Shown here: positions 21,945-33,869 of the stretch, in pieces | Numbering within the stretch: the first letter of the stretch is position 1 | Layout: each line of letters begins with the position of its first letter | NCBI GenBank assembly: GCA_965153355.1 | Contig: OZ231127.1 | Span: forward strand, 54,560,001-54,624,000 | Origin: Flaccisagitta enflata | Taxonomy: Eukaryota; Chaetognatha; Sagittoidea; Aphragmophora | Direction: 5' to 3' | DNA length: 64,000 bases | Notes under the pieces: generated by a model | Database searches by the model: none | Seen by the model: the letters and a program-made list of their open reading frames with translations, nothing else | What the model was told of the DNA's origin: nothing | Program-made: the position numbers and the translations under genes

Positions 21945-22394
21945 ACGCAATTCTTTAATCCACTACGTAGTTCAATCCGTCCGTCGTCCAGTCTGTCGGC
22001 TGTGATAAAACATTACAGTGTTTTTGGGTCTACGAGAGCCTCTTTTTGCATCACTGCCCCAGCCCATTGCCTAAAGCCGCTTCACTCCACCTGTTCGTTT
22101 GCACGCGTTAGACTAGTTCCCCCCCCCCCAAAAAAAAAAACAAATAGAAAAGGTGATTGAATTCCTCATTTAGATCAAGTTTATCACTATCATGTTTATC
22201 AATACCAAGATTGACAAATACCACCACTAGACAACGAGTCTAAAATCCAGATTATATGTGATCATCTCTGGTTTGGGTTGCGTGATTGCGTGATCTATCT
22301 TTGGCGTGATCACGTGATTCAATCGCTCAATCACGTGCTCTTGGTCTAGTCACGTGATAATGGTGCTGACGTCAACGCCCATTCTCTTCTCTCG
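21945..22394. other. No gene; CACGTGAT-rich stretch
   Basis: 22280-22365 has several copies of (T/A)CACGTGAT and GCGTGAT and a TGACGTCA. 21960-22080 has weak resemblance to a CH copy (GTCCGTCGTCCAGTCTGTCGG, TGCCCCAGCCC). Confidence 0.4.
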
Positions 22395-22882
22395 TTTTTA
22401 GTCGCTGCCTAAGCGACTCTATAAGAGGGTGTGCCCGTCGGTAGGTTGGTAACGTGAAAATTTTAATGATGCGAAATCGACTGACAAACGGATTTCTGAC
22501 CGTCAATACAGCCCCCGCCCACTCATATACTGCCCCAGCCCACTCGCATTACATCTGAAATGATGAACCTCACTCTTTTAATTGTTTTATTTACCTTTAA
22601 TTACTTTCTTTTCCTGCTTTGGCTGGTCAAAATACTTGTCTGAATGGGTTACCTAATAAGGATTCCGATAGAGTATTTTTTTCTCTTCTCAGCCTAAGGA
22701 GCGATAGACTTTTCTAGTTTTCAATAAAAAAAAATGATCTTGAAAAAAAAATAAATCTGGCTAAGACTAAGACAATATAAGCTTCAACTAAGCAACGAGT
22801 GTTCTGAGAATTCTCCTATGCTGCCCCTTCCCTACCAGCAGGCAGCAGCGACTACGGATTGGCCGTGTATCCGGCCTTGTTT
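22395..22882 (-). mobile_element. CH-D element with internal insertion
   Basis: Left end TTTTTAGTCGCTGCCTAAGC, GACTCTATAAG, GTCGGTAGGTTGGTAACGTG. Right end GCGACTACGGATTGGCCGTG followed by TATCCGGCCTTGTTT. Compared with the ~200-bp CH-D copy at 28153, about 280 bp of unrelated sequence (roughly 22557-22838) separates the halves. Confidence 0.55.
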
Positions 22883-22894
22883 CGTTCTCTCATG

Positions 22895-23258
<364 letters not shown>

Positions 23259-23260
23259 TT

Positions 23261-24150
<890 letters not shown>

Positions 24151-24619
24151 AGTATTTTTTGTTGTTCTTAAAAAAAAAACTCTTTTACAACCGACATTTT
24201 CCGGCCCGAGAAAAACGGGACCAGTTATGATTTTGAAATGTTCTTTCTTGTTTTTGCTTTCCAATAATTAGTATGAATTCATTGTTTCATCCAAACCTTG
24301 TTAAACCATGTTAAAACCTTTTGAGAATGCACGATAACCGACTTCTTGCCAAAATAGCTTATCTATTATCGATAATCTTGATTTATGTGAACAAATCTAT
24401 CGCTTGACGAGTTTTTGTTGTGACTATTGCAAGTGTATACAATGCTCTCTGTGGGATCTTACATCAGGTGAAAAAAAACGAGTTTGGATTGTTTTTAAAT
24501 TAATTCTTCATAAGGTTCTTTTAATTCACGTTAGATGGTCAGCGGTACCCGTTGCCCCTGTGTGAGTGTATGTGGATGTGTAATGGTGAGGGGGGCAGCG
24601 GCCCCAAAGGGGCCGATGA

Positions 24620-24912
24620 CCTGTGCTCAGTATGCTTTGAGGCATGAGGCTGAGATTTGAGCATTGATCCCATTGCCCCTATGAGCATTGATCCCGTTGC
24701 CCCTATGTGAGTGTATGTGGATGTGTGATGGTGAGAGGGGCAGCAGCCCCGAAGGGGCCGATGACCTGTGCTCAGTATGCTTTGAGGCATGAGGCTGAGA
24801 TTTGAGCATTGATGCTGGGATTTGACCCTAACGACCAGAATTTGAGCTTTGAGGATGAAATTTGAGCCTTGAGGCAGGAATTTGAGCCTTGAAGCTCGGA
24901 ATCAAGTCTCCA
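24620..24912. repeat. H2 internal array and 125-bp duplication
   Basis: A ~125-bp block (CCCTATGTGAGTGTATGTGG ... GGGCCGATGACCTGTGCTC) occurs twice in tandem (about 24550 and 24690), then ~20-bp units of TTTGAGCCTTGAGGCTGG type. Confidence 0.8.
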
Positions 24913-24913
24913 T

Positions 24914-25370
24914 CACGCCATGGGGGAGGCTTTCATAGGTCAAGAAAATTTCTCGGTCATAATGGTAAGTGGTTTGGGCCTCATGAAGGTTTACTTTATC
25001 TCTTCATACTAATACAAAAATTTTTTTACTTCAAAATTTTTTAAAAATGCCGTGAAATGCCATAAAAAGACGTAAAAATGGCATAAAATGACACTAAATG
25101 ATGACAGGTTGGCGTGTATTTAGGCATGAATGTGTCTTAGTGCCAGATAATCATTGTTTGCCTATTTTTTGAGCATAGCGGCGGTTTTGGACAAAAAAAA
25201 CTGTCAAAAATGCCAATTTTACGGTTTTTTACAGCAATTTAAAAAAATTTTGACGTAAAAAAATTTTCATTTTGGTATGAAGTGATATAGTAAACCTTCC
25301 TGAGGCCCAAACCACTCGCCATTATGACCGAGAATTTTTCTTGACCTATGAAAGCCTCCCCTGTGGCGTG
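24914..25370. mobile_element. G-family element G2 nested in H2
   Basis: Arms of about 115 bp are the same as G1 (CACGCCATGGGGGAGGCTTT; GAAAGCCTCCCCTGTGGCGTG at right). The core has one CTGGCACTAAGACACATTCA unit in inverse orientation, against two in G1. Flanking CCAT on both sides may be a short target duplication. Confidence 0.75.
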
Positions 25371-25616
25371 CCATGCTGGGAATTGAGGCTGGGATTTGAG
25401 CCTTGAGGCTGGGAACTGAGCTTCAAGAAGGAAAAAATCCTGCATATGTGAAAGCATAGGTCATCGGTCCCTTCGGGGCCGCTGCCCATAGGAAGAAAGA
25501 ACAAAAAAGAAAAAAAAAAAGAAAAAAAAAGAGGGAAAATAAGAAACTTTAGGGCCGCTCCCCTGCACCCTTCCACAATCTTAATCACATCTATTCACGG
25601 GTACCGCTGACCATCT

Positions 25617-26165
25617 GATACTTTTGCGACTATTTGGCCTTGGTGTCTAACTGGCGCTTATAAAAAAAAGAGAGAAAAAAAAATGCTCTGGCCAATGGAT
25701 CATCATTGATGACAGAAGTAGAGATGACAGAACTAGATGCTAGGCTTTTAGCTCTCAAAATGCACTGATGGTGTTAGGAATCCTCATGTTAGGATGGCTT
25801 TTCGCGCCCAGATGGCGTTTTAGCCGGGAAACATTAGACATTAGTCTCTTTTGCCAATCACATTGTCAGGTCCATTACTGATCGAGTTTAGTACGAAAGC
25901 TCCAGTCAAACGGTTCTGATGAGGGTTATGCAATTATGAGTCATAGCTCGTGGTAGAGCAGCGACCAAAATACGGACCAACGGACCAAAGAATCGACGGA
26001 CCAAACTCTAAAGAAAGGAAACAGAAACGTAGCTTGTTAATGGCAATAAATGCGCTGAAAGCAACTCGATCATCGTCATTCGTCAATATATTCAGAATAC
26101 TTCGTGTCAGGACCTGTCAGGTACAGAGGAGAGAACTGGATATAGCAATCTCTGACATAGATTGC
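25617..26165. other. No gene seen; degraded CCGA-type fragment
   Basis: 25970-26010 (ACGGACCAACGGACCAAAGA) resembles the CH tract without ends. Otherwise unremarkable. Confidence 0.35.
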
Positions 26166-26289
26166 TTTTTAGGTGCGCCAAAGCAGCTCTATGATAGGCA
26201 GTGTCCGTTGATCGGTCGGTCGGTCGGTTGGTCGGGTAACGCATTCGTTCGACGATCCACCCGGCGCACCTTATTGGCCTAACCATAGC
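26166..26289 (-). mobile_element. CH-E element, 124 bp
   Basis: TTTTTAGGTGCGCCAAAGCA, GGTCGGTCGGTCGGTTGGTC, TAACGCATTCGTTCGACGAT, and right end GGCGCACCTTATTGGCCTAA. Left GGTGCGCC and right GGCGCACC are exact reverse complements. Relatives with the same order lie at 31417 and 51977. Confidence 0.65.
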
Positions 26290-26296
26290 ACAAAAA

Positions 26297-26472
26297 AACA
26301 AGGCCGGATACACGGCCATACCAGTTGCGGACGGGTAGGCAGGGGCGGAAATGCGCGTTTTCACACTTTTCGACTCGTGCTCACCGACGGACCGACCGAC
26401 GGACCGACCGACAGACCGACGGACGGACCGACGGACAAAGGCTCTTATAGAGTTGCGTGTCCGCAACTAAAA
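26297..26472 (+). mobile_element. CH element with AGTTGCGGAC/GTCCGCAACT pair
   Basis: AACAAGGCCGGATACACGGC, CCAGTTGCGGACGGGTAGGC, a (CCGA/CGGA)n tract, then GAGTTGCGTGTCCGCAACTA. The C-to-T change in the 5' motif, in the first hairpin arm and (as G-to-A) in the second arm is compensated throughout. Confidence 0.8.
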
Positions 26473-26527
26473 ACGGAACAAAATGTTTTCTATGGATTGA
26501 GACACATCCAATGAAAAAAACATAGTC

Positions 26528-27331
26528 GGGAAAAAAGTCGAAGTCAGTCTTCGACTTTTTGACATATTCGAGAGAAACAGGGTTTTCATTTTCTTATGGG
26601 AAAGTTGAGGGAAACGATCGACTGAATGGGCCCTCGAACGAAATTGATAGGGTAAGTAAATTTGATAATTCTCTCTGGGACAAATATTTTTCGCGCTACA
26701 AATTTTTAAAGATTTATTTACGAAAAATTCAAATTTAATTTTTTTCGATTTTTTATGATTTTGTATAGGATCAATAAAGGAGTGTATCTAAGTTTGGTTG
26801 AGCAGGCAAATATAAGAAAACATGTTTATGAGCATAGCTGCTCATGTGTAAGGGTGATTTTGAGCATTTTAGCTCACTTAGCTCACTTTTTTTACTGATT
26901 TCAAATGCGATAAATGAGCAGATATATTGATAGATGTTTAAGCAAGCAAATACAAGACAGCATATCAGTGAGCAGAGCTGCTCATCTGTGAGGTTGTTTT
27001 TAAATATTCTAGCTCATTTAGCTCATTTAGCTCATTTAGCTTGCTCTTTTTTTCTGATTTCAAACCGATAAATGAAGAAATGAATAAATGTTTTGATTTA
27101 AGCATGCAAATCCAAGAAAGCATGTCTGTAAGCATAGCTGGTTGTCTGGTAGAGTGATTTTGAATATTTTAGCTCATTTAGCTTATTTGGCACAGTGCAA
27201 CCAATACATAATATTGCTCTTAATTGGATCTAACAAATAAAAAAGTTGCAATGACTGAAGACAAAAGCATGGTGAAAAGTGAACAACCCTTACGACTTTT
27301 TTCCTCACGGCGACAGCCGCCATTACTGGTA
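26528..27331 (+). mobile_element. F element (F1), about 804 bp
   Basis: Colinear with F2 at 12641: same hairpin left end, three tandem ~150-bp units with AGCTGCTCAT and AGCTCATTTAGCTCATTTAG, and the same right end CTTACGACTTTTTTCCTCAC. It lacks about 30 bp around TTTCATTTGGCGCCAAGCAG. Confidence 0.75.
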
Positions 27332-27432
27332 TATTCACTCATTCATTCACTATTTTAGTCATTCTTTTATTCATTCCTTTGTTTATTCATTCATTGATTC
27401 ATTCATCTCTTTATAAACAACATTCATACATG

Positions 27433-27642
27433 AACAAGGCCGGATACACGGCTACCGAAGTCGCTTGCGGGTGCAGGGTGCGGTGGGCAGGGGCCATATT
27501 TGAGGTCATTAGACCATTTGGGTAGGAGCAGTGAGGTCAGAGAATAGGATCATGAAAAAAAAATAAAACATGACCAACCGACCGACCGACCAACCGACCG
27601 ACGGACAAACGGGTTGTAGAGTAGCGTGCACGCGACTAAAAA
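27433..27642 (+). mobile_element. CH-A element, 210 bp
   Basis: AACAAGGCCGGATACACGGC, GAAGTCGCTTGCGGGTGCAG, CCGACCGACCAACCGACC, then GAGTAGCGTGCACGCGACTA with AAAA. Confidence 0.75.
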
Positions 27643-28152
27643 TGTTCATTCATAGAAGATGAATCGTTGATCTACTTGTCCTTGATTCTTTTTTTCTTTC
27701 TCACTTTTCTCCCTTGTTTTCCGCCTTCTCTCGCGCCAGTTTGGGATTTCGTCGTAAATTGGTTGGGTGATTTGTGAATGCTGAGTTGGCCCACATTTCT
27801 AGGCCACATTTTTAGGCGTCGTTTTCTCTTCGAATCACTCTTAAAGTCTCAGTGACTTAGTGCGCGCGAGCCGGGATTGTCCCAATAAGACTTGGAGAAA
27901 ACAAGATCAAGTAGGTCGAAATGTGCGCCCGGACGCGGACTGTTGCGCGAATTTGTGACTATTTTTTTCTTAAAGACAGACAGACAGATTTGTCCTCTTT
28001 TAGACAGTCTTTGACGCACGTTCATAACAGGCAGAGACATTAAATTCATTAAATTACAAAAAGAGCGACATTTATTCGTCGCAGATACGCGTTGCTGTGT
28101 CGGTCGGTCAGTCCGTCTATCGATCCATCCGTCCATTGTTGAATTGCTAGTG
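27643..28152. other. No gene seen
   Basis: Single-copy-looking. 28095-28140 (TCGGTCGGTCAGTCCGTC) is a CH tract fragment just left of CH-D2. Confidence 0.4.
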
Positions 28153-28352
28153 GTTTTTAGTCCCAGCGACTCAATAAAAGGCTGTGTCCGTCCGAAGGGA
28201 GGTCGGTAACGCGAAATCGGCTGAAAGACTGATATCTGAGCATTACGGCCCCTGCCCAGCCACATTACAGCCCTGCTCACCCAACTACCGCCCCTGCTCA
28301 CCAACATTACTGCCCCAGCGACTACTTATTGGCCGTGAATCCGGCTTTGTTT
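28153..28352 (-). mobile_element. CH-D element, 200 bp
   Basis: TTTTTAGTCCCAGCGACTCA, GTCCGTCCGAAGGGAGGTCG, three CCCTGC(T/C)CA(C/G)CC blocks, then GCGACTACTTATTGGCCGTG and AATCCGGCTTTGTTT. It defines subtype D, whose 5' half has tandem ~28-bp GCCCCTGCCCAGCCACATTA units. Confidence 0.65.
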
Positions 28353-28453
28353 GCATTGTTGCCCGTGTTCAACAGTTCGCAACTGTGGCGCCGCGCCGTG
28401 TTTCAGCATTATAGAAAAAGTATATTTCCCTTATTCCATGATATAGCGCGCGC

Positions 28454-28456
<3 letters not shown>

Positions 28457-28541
<85 letters not shown>
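28457..28541. repeat. (TG)n microsatellite
   Basis: About 42 uninterrupted TG units. Confidence 0.97.
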
Positions 28542-28543
<2 letters not shown>

Positions 28544-28686
28544 TATTGAGCTATATTTCACAGTCTAATTATGCTTCTCAGATAGCTATATTGATCAATT
28601 ACAAAAGCACTGATGAACATTTGATGCGGAAGTACATCGAATCCAATTTTAAGCCATGATTGGCTGATTACATTTTTTGCAATCAT

Positions 28687-28760
28687 GAATGACTAATATA
28701 AAGGGCACAGCTCTGACAAATATGAATGACTAATATAAATGGCACAGCTCTGATTATGAT
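28687..28760. repeat. 37-bp tandem duplication
   Basis: GAATGACTAATATAAAGGGC then ACAGCTCTGA occurs twice in direct succession with few changes. Confidence 0.8.
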
Positions 28761-28798
28761 CCAATTGGTCTATTTTCCTGTGTTTTTCTTTATGGTTT

Positions 28799-28994
28799 GT
28801 CAATCTGTCTGTCTGCCTGTCTGTTTGTCTGTCTACCTGTCTGTGTCTGTCTGTCTTTCTACTGGCTTGGTCTTTCTTTGTGTCTGTCTGTCTGCCTGTC
28901 TGCCTTTTTGTCTTTCTGTATCGCTGTGTGTCCAAGTATCTGGCCATCTGTCTGTTTGTAAGTCTCTCTTTCTCTCTATGTCTCTCTGTCTCTG

Positions 28995-29028
<34 letters not shown>
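28799..29028. repeat. Degenerate (CTGT)n passing into (CT)n
   Basis: About 180 bp of CTGT-derived units with substitutions, ending in a CT tract. Confidence 0.9.
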
Positions 29029-29031
<3 letters not shown>

Positions 29032-29088
29032 TTCTCTCCTTTTTCTCGTCATCTCAACTCCGCCCCTAGAATTCGACATTCAGACGAC

Positions 29089-29199
<111 letters not shown>

Positions 29200-29363
29200 G
29201 AAAGAAAGCGCAAGCAGTGCAAACCGAAAAACTCAAAAAAGCTTGCGTCTTATACTTAATACTTTGTGGATCCTCGCGATATGCAAATCATGAATCATCT
29301 CAGCATGCTGTTGTGGGCTTAAGTCTGGTGATTGTATCAGTGTCCATTGCTTTACAGGTACAG

Positions 29364-29500
29364 GTAAACAAGGCAGCATTAGTCGCGGACGGGTGGGAGG
29401 GGTGGATAACCTCGAAAAAGTGACTTTGTTACGGACGGACCGACTGCCGGACCGACGGACCGAAAAGTGGCTTATAGAGTCGCGTGTCCGCGACTTAAAA
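29364..29500 (+). mobile_element. CH element, 137 bp
   Basis: AAACAAGGCAGCATTAGTCG, CGGACGGGTGGGAGGGG, CGGACGGACCGAC tract, then GAGTCGCGTGTCCGCGACTT. The GGATACACGG part is deleted but the 10-bp AGTCGCGGAC/GTCCGCGACT match is intact. Confidence 0.7.
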
Positions 29501-29669
29501 GCTTGTCTAATCTTTTCCGGTTAGAAAACATAACAAAATTATTCAAATATGAAAGGCAAATCATTGAGCCGGAGGTAAAAAAAACAACTTTTTTACTTAT
29601 TTGGCAACATTATCACTAAAAGGGTCAATTTTTCTTTTTAAAAGAAAGAATATTGAAAAAAATTGTCTA

Positions 29670-29980
29670 TCGGGATTTGAGCCTCAAGACTGGGATTTGA
29701 GCCTCGAAACTGGGATTTGAGCTTCAAGACTATGATTTGAGCTTTGAGTTGGGGATTTGAGCCTTGAGATTGGGATTAAAGCCTTGAGATTGGGATATGA
29801 GCCCCGAGATTGGGGTTTGAGCCTTGAGACTGGGATTTGAGCCTCAAGACTAGGATTTGAGACCGGGTTTCAAGCGGGGGGGGGGGGTACACTGGAGAAG
29901 AAGGAGGAGAGGAAGGAGAAATTTCCCCCTATGTGAAAGCATAGATCATCGACCCCTTCGGGACCGCTGACCAAAAACTA
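29670..29980. mobile_element. H-family fragment with GGGATTTGAGCCT array
   Basis: About ten ~20-bp units of TTGAGCCTCAAGACTGGGAT type, a G run, then CATAGATCATCGACCCCTTC and GGGACCGCTGACC, a decayed H right end. The left TIR is missing. Confidence 0.6.
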
Positions 29981-30349
29981 CAATTATCATCTCATGAATT
30001 AGAAATCGTCATGCGGATTCAAAATCAACAAATGACCACCAGTCTTTTGAGACAAATCCCAGGGTTTTAGGTCGATTTGGTTGCTTCTCTCTCTTCCAAG
30101 TTGAAGGCGATAGCCTTGTCGGTTTTGATTTGTTACCGTCAACTTATCCACGAAGCTGATCGCACCCAAGCCCTAAACCACGCCAGCTCAAAGTTGTGCA
30201 GGTCCTTCGATTTCTGTCCGTGGCAAGATTGTATCGAACGAGAGGAAATCTGATTTAATTGGCTTCTTCTAAAGCAGCAAAAGGATAACAGCAAAATATT
30301 ATTTTCTGGGGGCCTTATCACATTCGTTAATTTTGACTGAAAGAAGTGA
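29981..30349. other. No gene seen
   Basis: Single-copy-looking. A 60-codon minus frame here has no recognisable domain. Confidence 0.35.
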
Positions 30350-30535
30350 TTACCGTATTTCTCCTTGTTGAAAGGTCACAATTTCAATTTGACGTTACCA
30401 TTTAAGCCCCTTAGCGCCTCCTTGGTCGCCTTGGCTGGGCAGGGGCAGTAATGTCCAGAAATCACTTTTTTAGCCGATTTACGCCATCACAAATTTCGCG
30501 TTACCCACGAACAGACCTTTCTTCCTTAAGAGTTA
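30350..30535. mobile_element. J-type end followed by degraded CH-D fragment
   Basis: TTACCGTATTTCTCCTTGTT to AGCGCCTCCTTGG resembles a J end. TTGGCTGGGCAGGGGCAGTA and AGCCGATTTACGCC match CH-D in plus orientation. Confidence 0.45.
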
Positions 30536-31416
30536 AGACTAAGTTTGCAGTAGAACGAGGAACAAAGGCTGCGATAGCGGAAGCAGCGGCCCCTTACAGC
30601 AGCGCAAGTATTTGAAGACGCTGTCTCTCTTCCGGTTAATTCTCTCCGTCTTTCGTTATTCATCAGACAAGGGACCCCCGTCGCTTCTCCATCGACGTCG
30701 CTCTTGGGCGCCTCCGGTCTCCGCCTCTTCGTCCCTCTCTCTCTTTGCCAGACGCTCTGCCTCTCGGCCTGTGCATCCGTCTGTATACCTCTCTGTCTGC
30801 CCGCCTATGAGTAAGTAAGTCTTTGTTTCCATCCGTGTGTCAGTCTGTCTACATGTTTGCTTCTCTTTCGCTTTCTCGCTTTTTAGCTTTCTTGCTTTCT
30901 AGCTAACCTTGTTAATTCCTTACATATTGACTTGTCGCAAAAGGCGAATGGCCGCTTCTTCCATCCATTTCCAAAATCCGCTTTCAAATGCTTAGAAAGC
31001 TCTGAAAAAAAAAAAAAAAACAAAAAACAAAAAAAACAAAATTACAAAAAACGAAACAAAACAAAACGAAATAATGCATAAAAATGAATGAAAAAGTAAA
31101 TAAAGCCGCGTCTTATCAGCGAAAAAAATAAAGAATCATGGTTCAAAAAAGGAGGAAATGATAGTGAAAAAAAAGAAGAAAAAACATTGAAAAAAAGGAA
31201 AAAAGGAAAAAAGAAAAAAAATTTAATGCACCGGTTGCGGAGGAACACACGCTGAATAACTGGCGAAAGGGGAGAGAATTAAATGAGACGTACGGACGGC
31301 TTCCGGCGCCATATTGGATACGTCGGCAATGTGTCAGTGACCCCCGCTGAATTTTTCTCTCATTTTCTTTTTTAAGCGACCACTCTCAGTTGATGTTCCT
31401 TCTCTCTTTACTCATT
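30536..31416. other. No gene seen; A-rich tract
   Basis: 30600-30830 is GC-richer and C/T-biased. 31005-31230 is A-rich. No convincing coding frame. Confidence 0.4.
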
Positions 31417-31530
31417 CTTTTTATGTGCGACAATGGAAATCAAGAAGAGGCTTTGTCCGTCTGTTGGTCTATCTGTCGGTAACGCATTTGTTCGACGATC
31501 TACACGTCGTACATATTGGTCTACTTAACC
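31417..31530 (-). mobile_element. CH-E element, diverged
   Basis: TTTTTATGTGCGACAATGG, GGCTTTGTCCGTCTGTTGGT, TAACGCATTTGTTCGACGAT and CGTCGTACATATTGGTCTAC align with CH-E at 26166. Left GTGCGAC and right GTCGTAC keep a partial match. Confidence 0.55.
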
Positions 31531-31573
31531 TTGTTCTTTCTCTTTTTCTCTTTTTCTCTTTTTTTTTTTCTAT

Positions 31574-31758
31574 GTTTAGTCGTGGACTGTTGACTCTGTT
31601 TGTTCGTCCGTCGTATTGTCGGTAATAATTGAGTGAAAAATAGAAAATTGAGCGTATTAGATGAGTGTTGGTAATGGGGATGGGGACGAGGTTTAGATGG
31701 GGGTTGGATGCCCCTGCACACCCGTCCGCGACGATATTGTAACCCCGCGTCACTTGTT
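31574..31758 (-). mobile_element. CH-C element
   Basis: GTTTAGTCGTGGACTGTTGA, GTCCGTCGTATTGTCGG, GATGGGGACGAGG, GATGGGGGTTGGATGCCCCT, and right end GCGACGATATTGTAACCCCG then CGTCACTTGTTTT. It gives the best-preserved C-type 5' end. Confidence 0.65.
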
Positions 31759-32033
31759 TTCTTCTTTCAAAGAGTCGCGAATCCGTATCTGAAATCTAAT
31801 CGATTCCATTGATTGCCGTTTAAAAAAGATAAGTCACGGTGCAAACGAGTACACAATTTTCATGAGATTTTCTTTTTTGCCGATTCTTTGATTTTCAATC
31901 AAGATAATGTATTTTTCCGTGATACAAATTAACTTTTTGCATAATAAGATAGATTTTAGTATGATATGCGTATGAAAGTCAAAATAAAGGGTGCAAAATG
32001 GATGGATTTACATAAAGAATCTGATTTTGTGCA

Positions 32034-32200
32034 GTGAACATGTCTCGCGTAAAATTCTAAGACTGTCTCTGAATGTAAAAATTTGCATTTTGAAAAACAT
32101 GGCGTCAGTGTTAATACTTTTAAGAAAAGGGCCATGTTCTTAGAAATGCAAATTTATATGTTCAGAGAGAGTCTTAGAATTTTACGTGATAACATGTAAA
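32034..32200. mobile_element. MITE M, palindromic (~165 bp)
   Basis: Left arm GTAAAATTCTAAGACTGTCT and AATTTGCATTTTGAAAAACA. Right arm TGTTCTTAGAAATGCAAATT and AGAGTCTTAGAATTTTACGT. The two ~70-bp arms are imperfect reverse complements around a ~20-bp centre. Confidence 0.65.
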
Positions 32201-33140
32201 ACTTTTTGTGCACTTATCTTTAAAGAAATCTGTTTTTCCACTGAGTATTCCATAGCTTTATCGATGCAAGATCAGTACCATTGATCATTTATTCCTTTTT
32301 AATAATTCTAGGGAGTATGCAAAATGCATAGAACTTTAGTTTTGTCTATATTTTTGCTGCATAGCAGCACATTACATAACATAACAGAATGATTTTGCGA
32401 ATTTGATGGTCCTCTAGACCACGACATAATGAGATAAGAAAGAAATTATTAATGTGATTCGCACGCACGCTCATAAATCATGTGGGTCCATCCTCTTCAC
32501 CGTTTGCTTGTGTGTGAACTAACTGCGCGATTGGATTAAAAAAGTTAAAAAGAACAACCCAAGAAATAGATATACACGCATCAAGTACACATCTTATGTG
32601 TTAACAGCATCATGAGAGAGTGCTGTCCTGAGTCCTGACCAAATGATTTAATGGCAACAAGATTGGTCCCATTTTGAAGACTTTTTGAATCTCTTTTAAA
32701 TGCAACCAATATCGGGTATCTAGCTTAACTTGTTCAATAAAAGGACAGCGTCTCTAAAAATTTCGACTAAAAACTAAAAAGGGAAATGTTGGCTGAACAA
32801 AAAGGAAAAGATGTGATCACAACCACAAAGGATGATTAGAAACAGTAGGACTCAACCCCCAGTTGACCTTTTGAAAATGAAGGAAAAATAGCATTAAGGC
32901 TGAAAATGGCACACGAATTGACATGGAAAACGCGTTAGCGATTTATCGTTTTATTTTCTTGAGGTGCAAACAAAATGGAACAAGAAAATATAAAGTAGAT
33001 CAGGAGCTCGGAGATGTTGAAAGTCGGAAAAATTCGTTCATTGCATTGAATTCATTGCGTGACAAAAGAGAGCTAAATGAATGAGTGTCCATTACATTTT
33101 TTTTCAGTTTTTTTCACGACTATATGGAGTTGGACAACAT
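32201..33140. other. No gene seen
   Basis: AT-rich, single-copy-looking; no ORF or repeat family recognised. Confidence 0.4.
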
Positions 33141-33185
33141 TATACCAGTAAAGGCGGCTCTCGCCGACCGGGAAAAAATCGTAAA
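33141..33185 (-). mobile_element. F-element end
   Basis: ATACCAGTAAAGGCGGCTCT then CGCCGACCGGGAAAAAATCG is the F right-hand end in reverse orientation. The rest of that copy is replaced by a microsatellite. Confidence 0.55.
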
Positions 33186-33238
33186 ATTGTTTTTGTTTTT
33201 GTTTTTTTTTTCAGCTCCTTCATATGATTCACATGCCT

Positions 33239-33439
<201 letters not shown>

Positions 33440-33784
33440 ACCCTCGATTGTAGGTGGAAATACGATGGAGTTAGTAAGGCAACTCCACAAATGCGGATGT
33501 TCATTTTGGGCCATAGTGTCAAATCAGTGTTTTATGAATTTCAGTCTTAGTTTTCTATCACAACATCAAGAGTAGCATTTGAGAGCGGGTGCAATGTATG
33601 GACGCCAAGCAGAATTCTGTGCGATCGATAGTTTTGGAGCTATGATTTTTTAAATCTTTTTATATTTTTTCCCATATTTTTTCCCAAAAAGGAAGAATCG
33701 AGTTAGTTGAAGTCTATTTGAATATTGAAATGTCCCAGGTGATGATTGTGTATCCTGGCAGCACAGTCTCTCTCATTTCAACTC

Positions 33785-33864
33785 TGGACGCTGTGAGAGG
33801 TTTGTCCGTCAGTCCATCCATTGGTCTGTTGGTCTATCTGTCCGTGAAAAAGTGGAAAAACAAG
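33785..33864 (-). mobile_element. CH-C, left half (split by insertion)
   Basis: CAACTCTGGACGCTGTGAGA, GGTTTGTCCGTCAGTCCATC, TGGAAAAACAAG. It continues at 41219 after the foldback element. Confidence 0.65.
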
Positions 33865-33869
33865 GAGAT

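Larger units (their letters stand above)
24533..25616. mobile_element. H-family element (H2) with exact 18-bp TIR
   Basis: AGATGGTCAGCGGTACCC at 24533-24550 is the exact reverse complement of GGGTACCGCTGACCATCT at 25599-25616. Just inside each end lies the GC hairpin (GCAGCGGCCCCAAAGGGGCC at left; CCCTTCGGGGCCGCTGCCC at right), and the core is a GAGGCTGGGATTTGAGCCTT array. A G element is nested within. The outer boundary may extend a little, because ACTTTTGCGACTATT also follows the H1 end. Confidence 0.75.

Noticed and set aside
22280-22380. CACGTGAT cluster and TGACGTCA, as a regulatory site
   Set aside because: Short motifs without an adjacent gene; functional assignment is not supportable.
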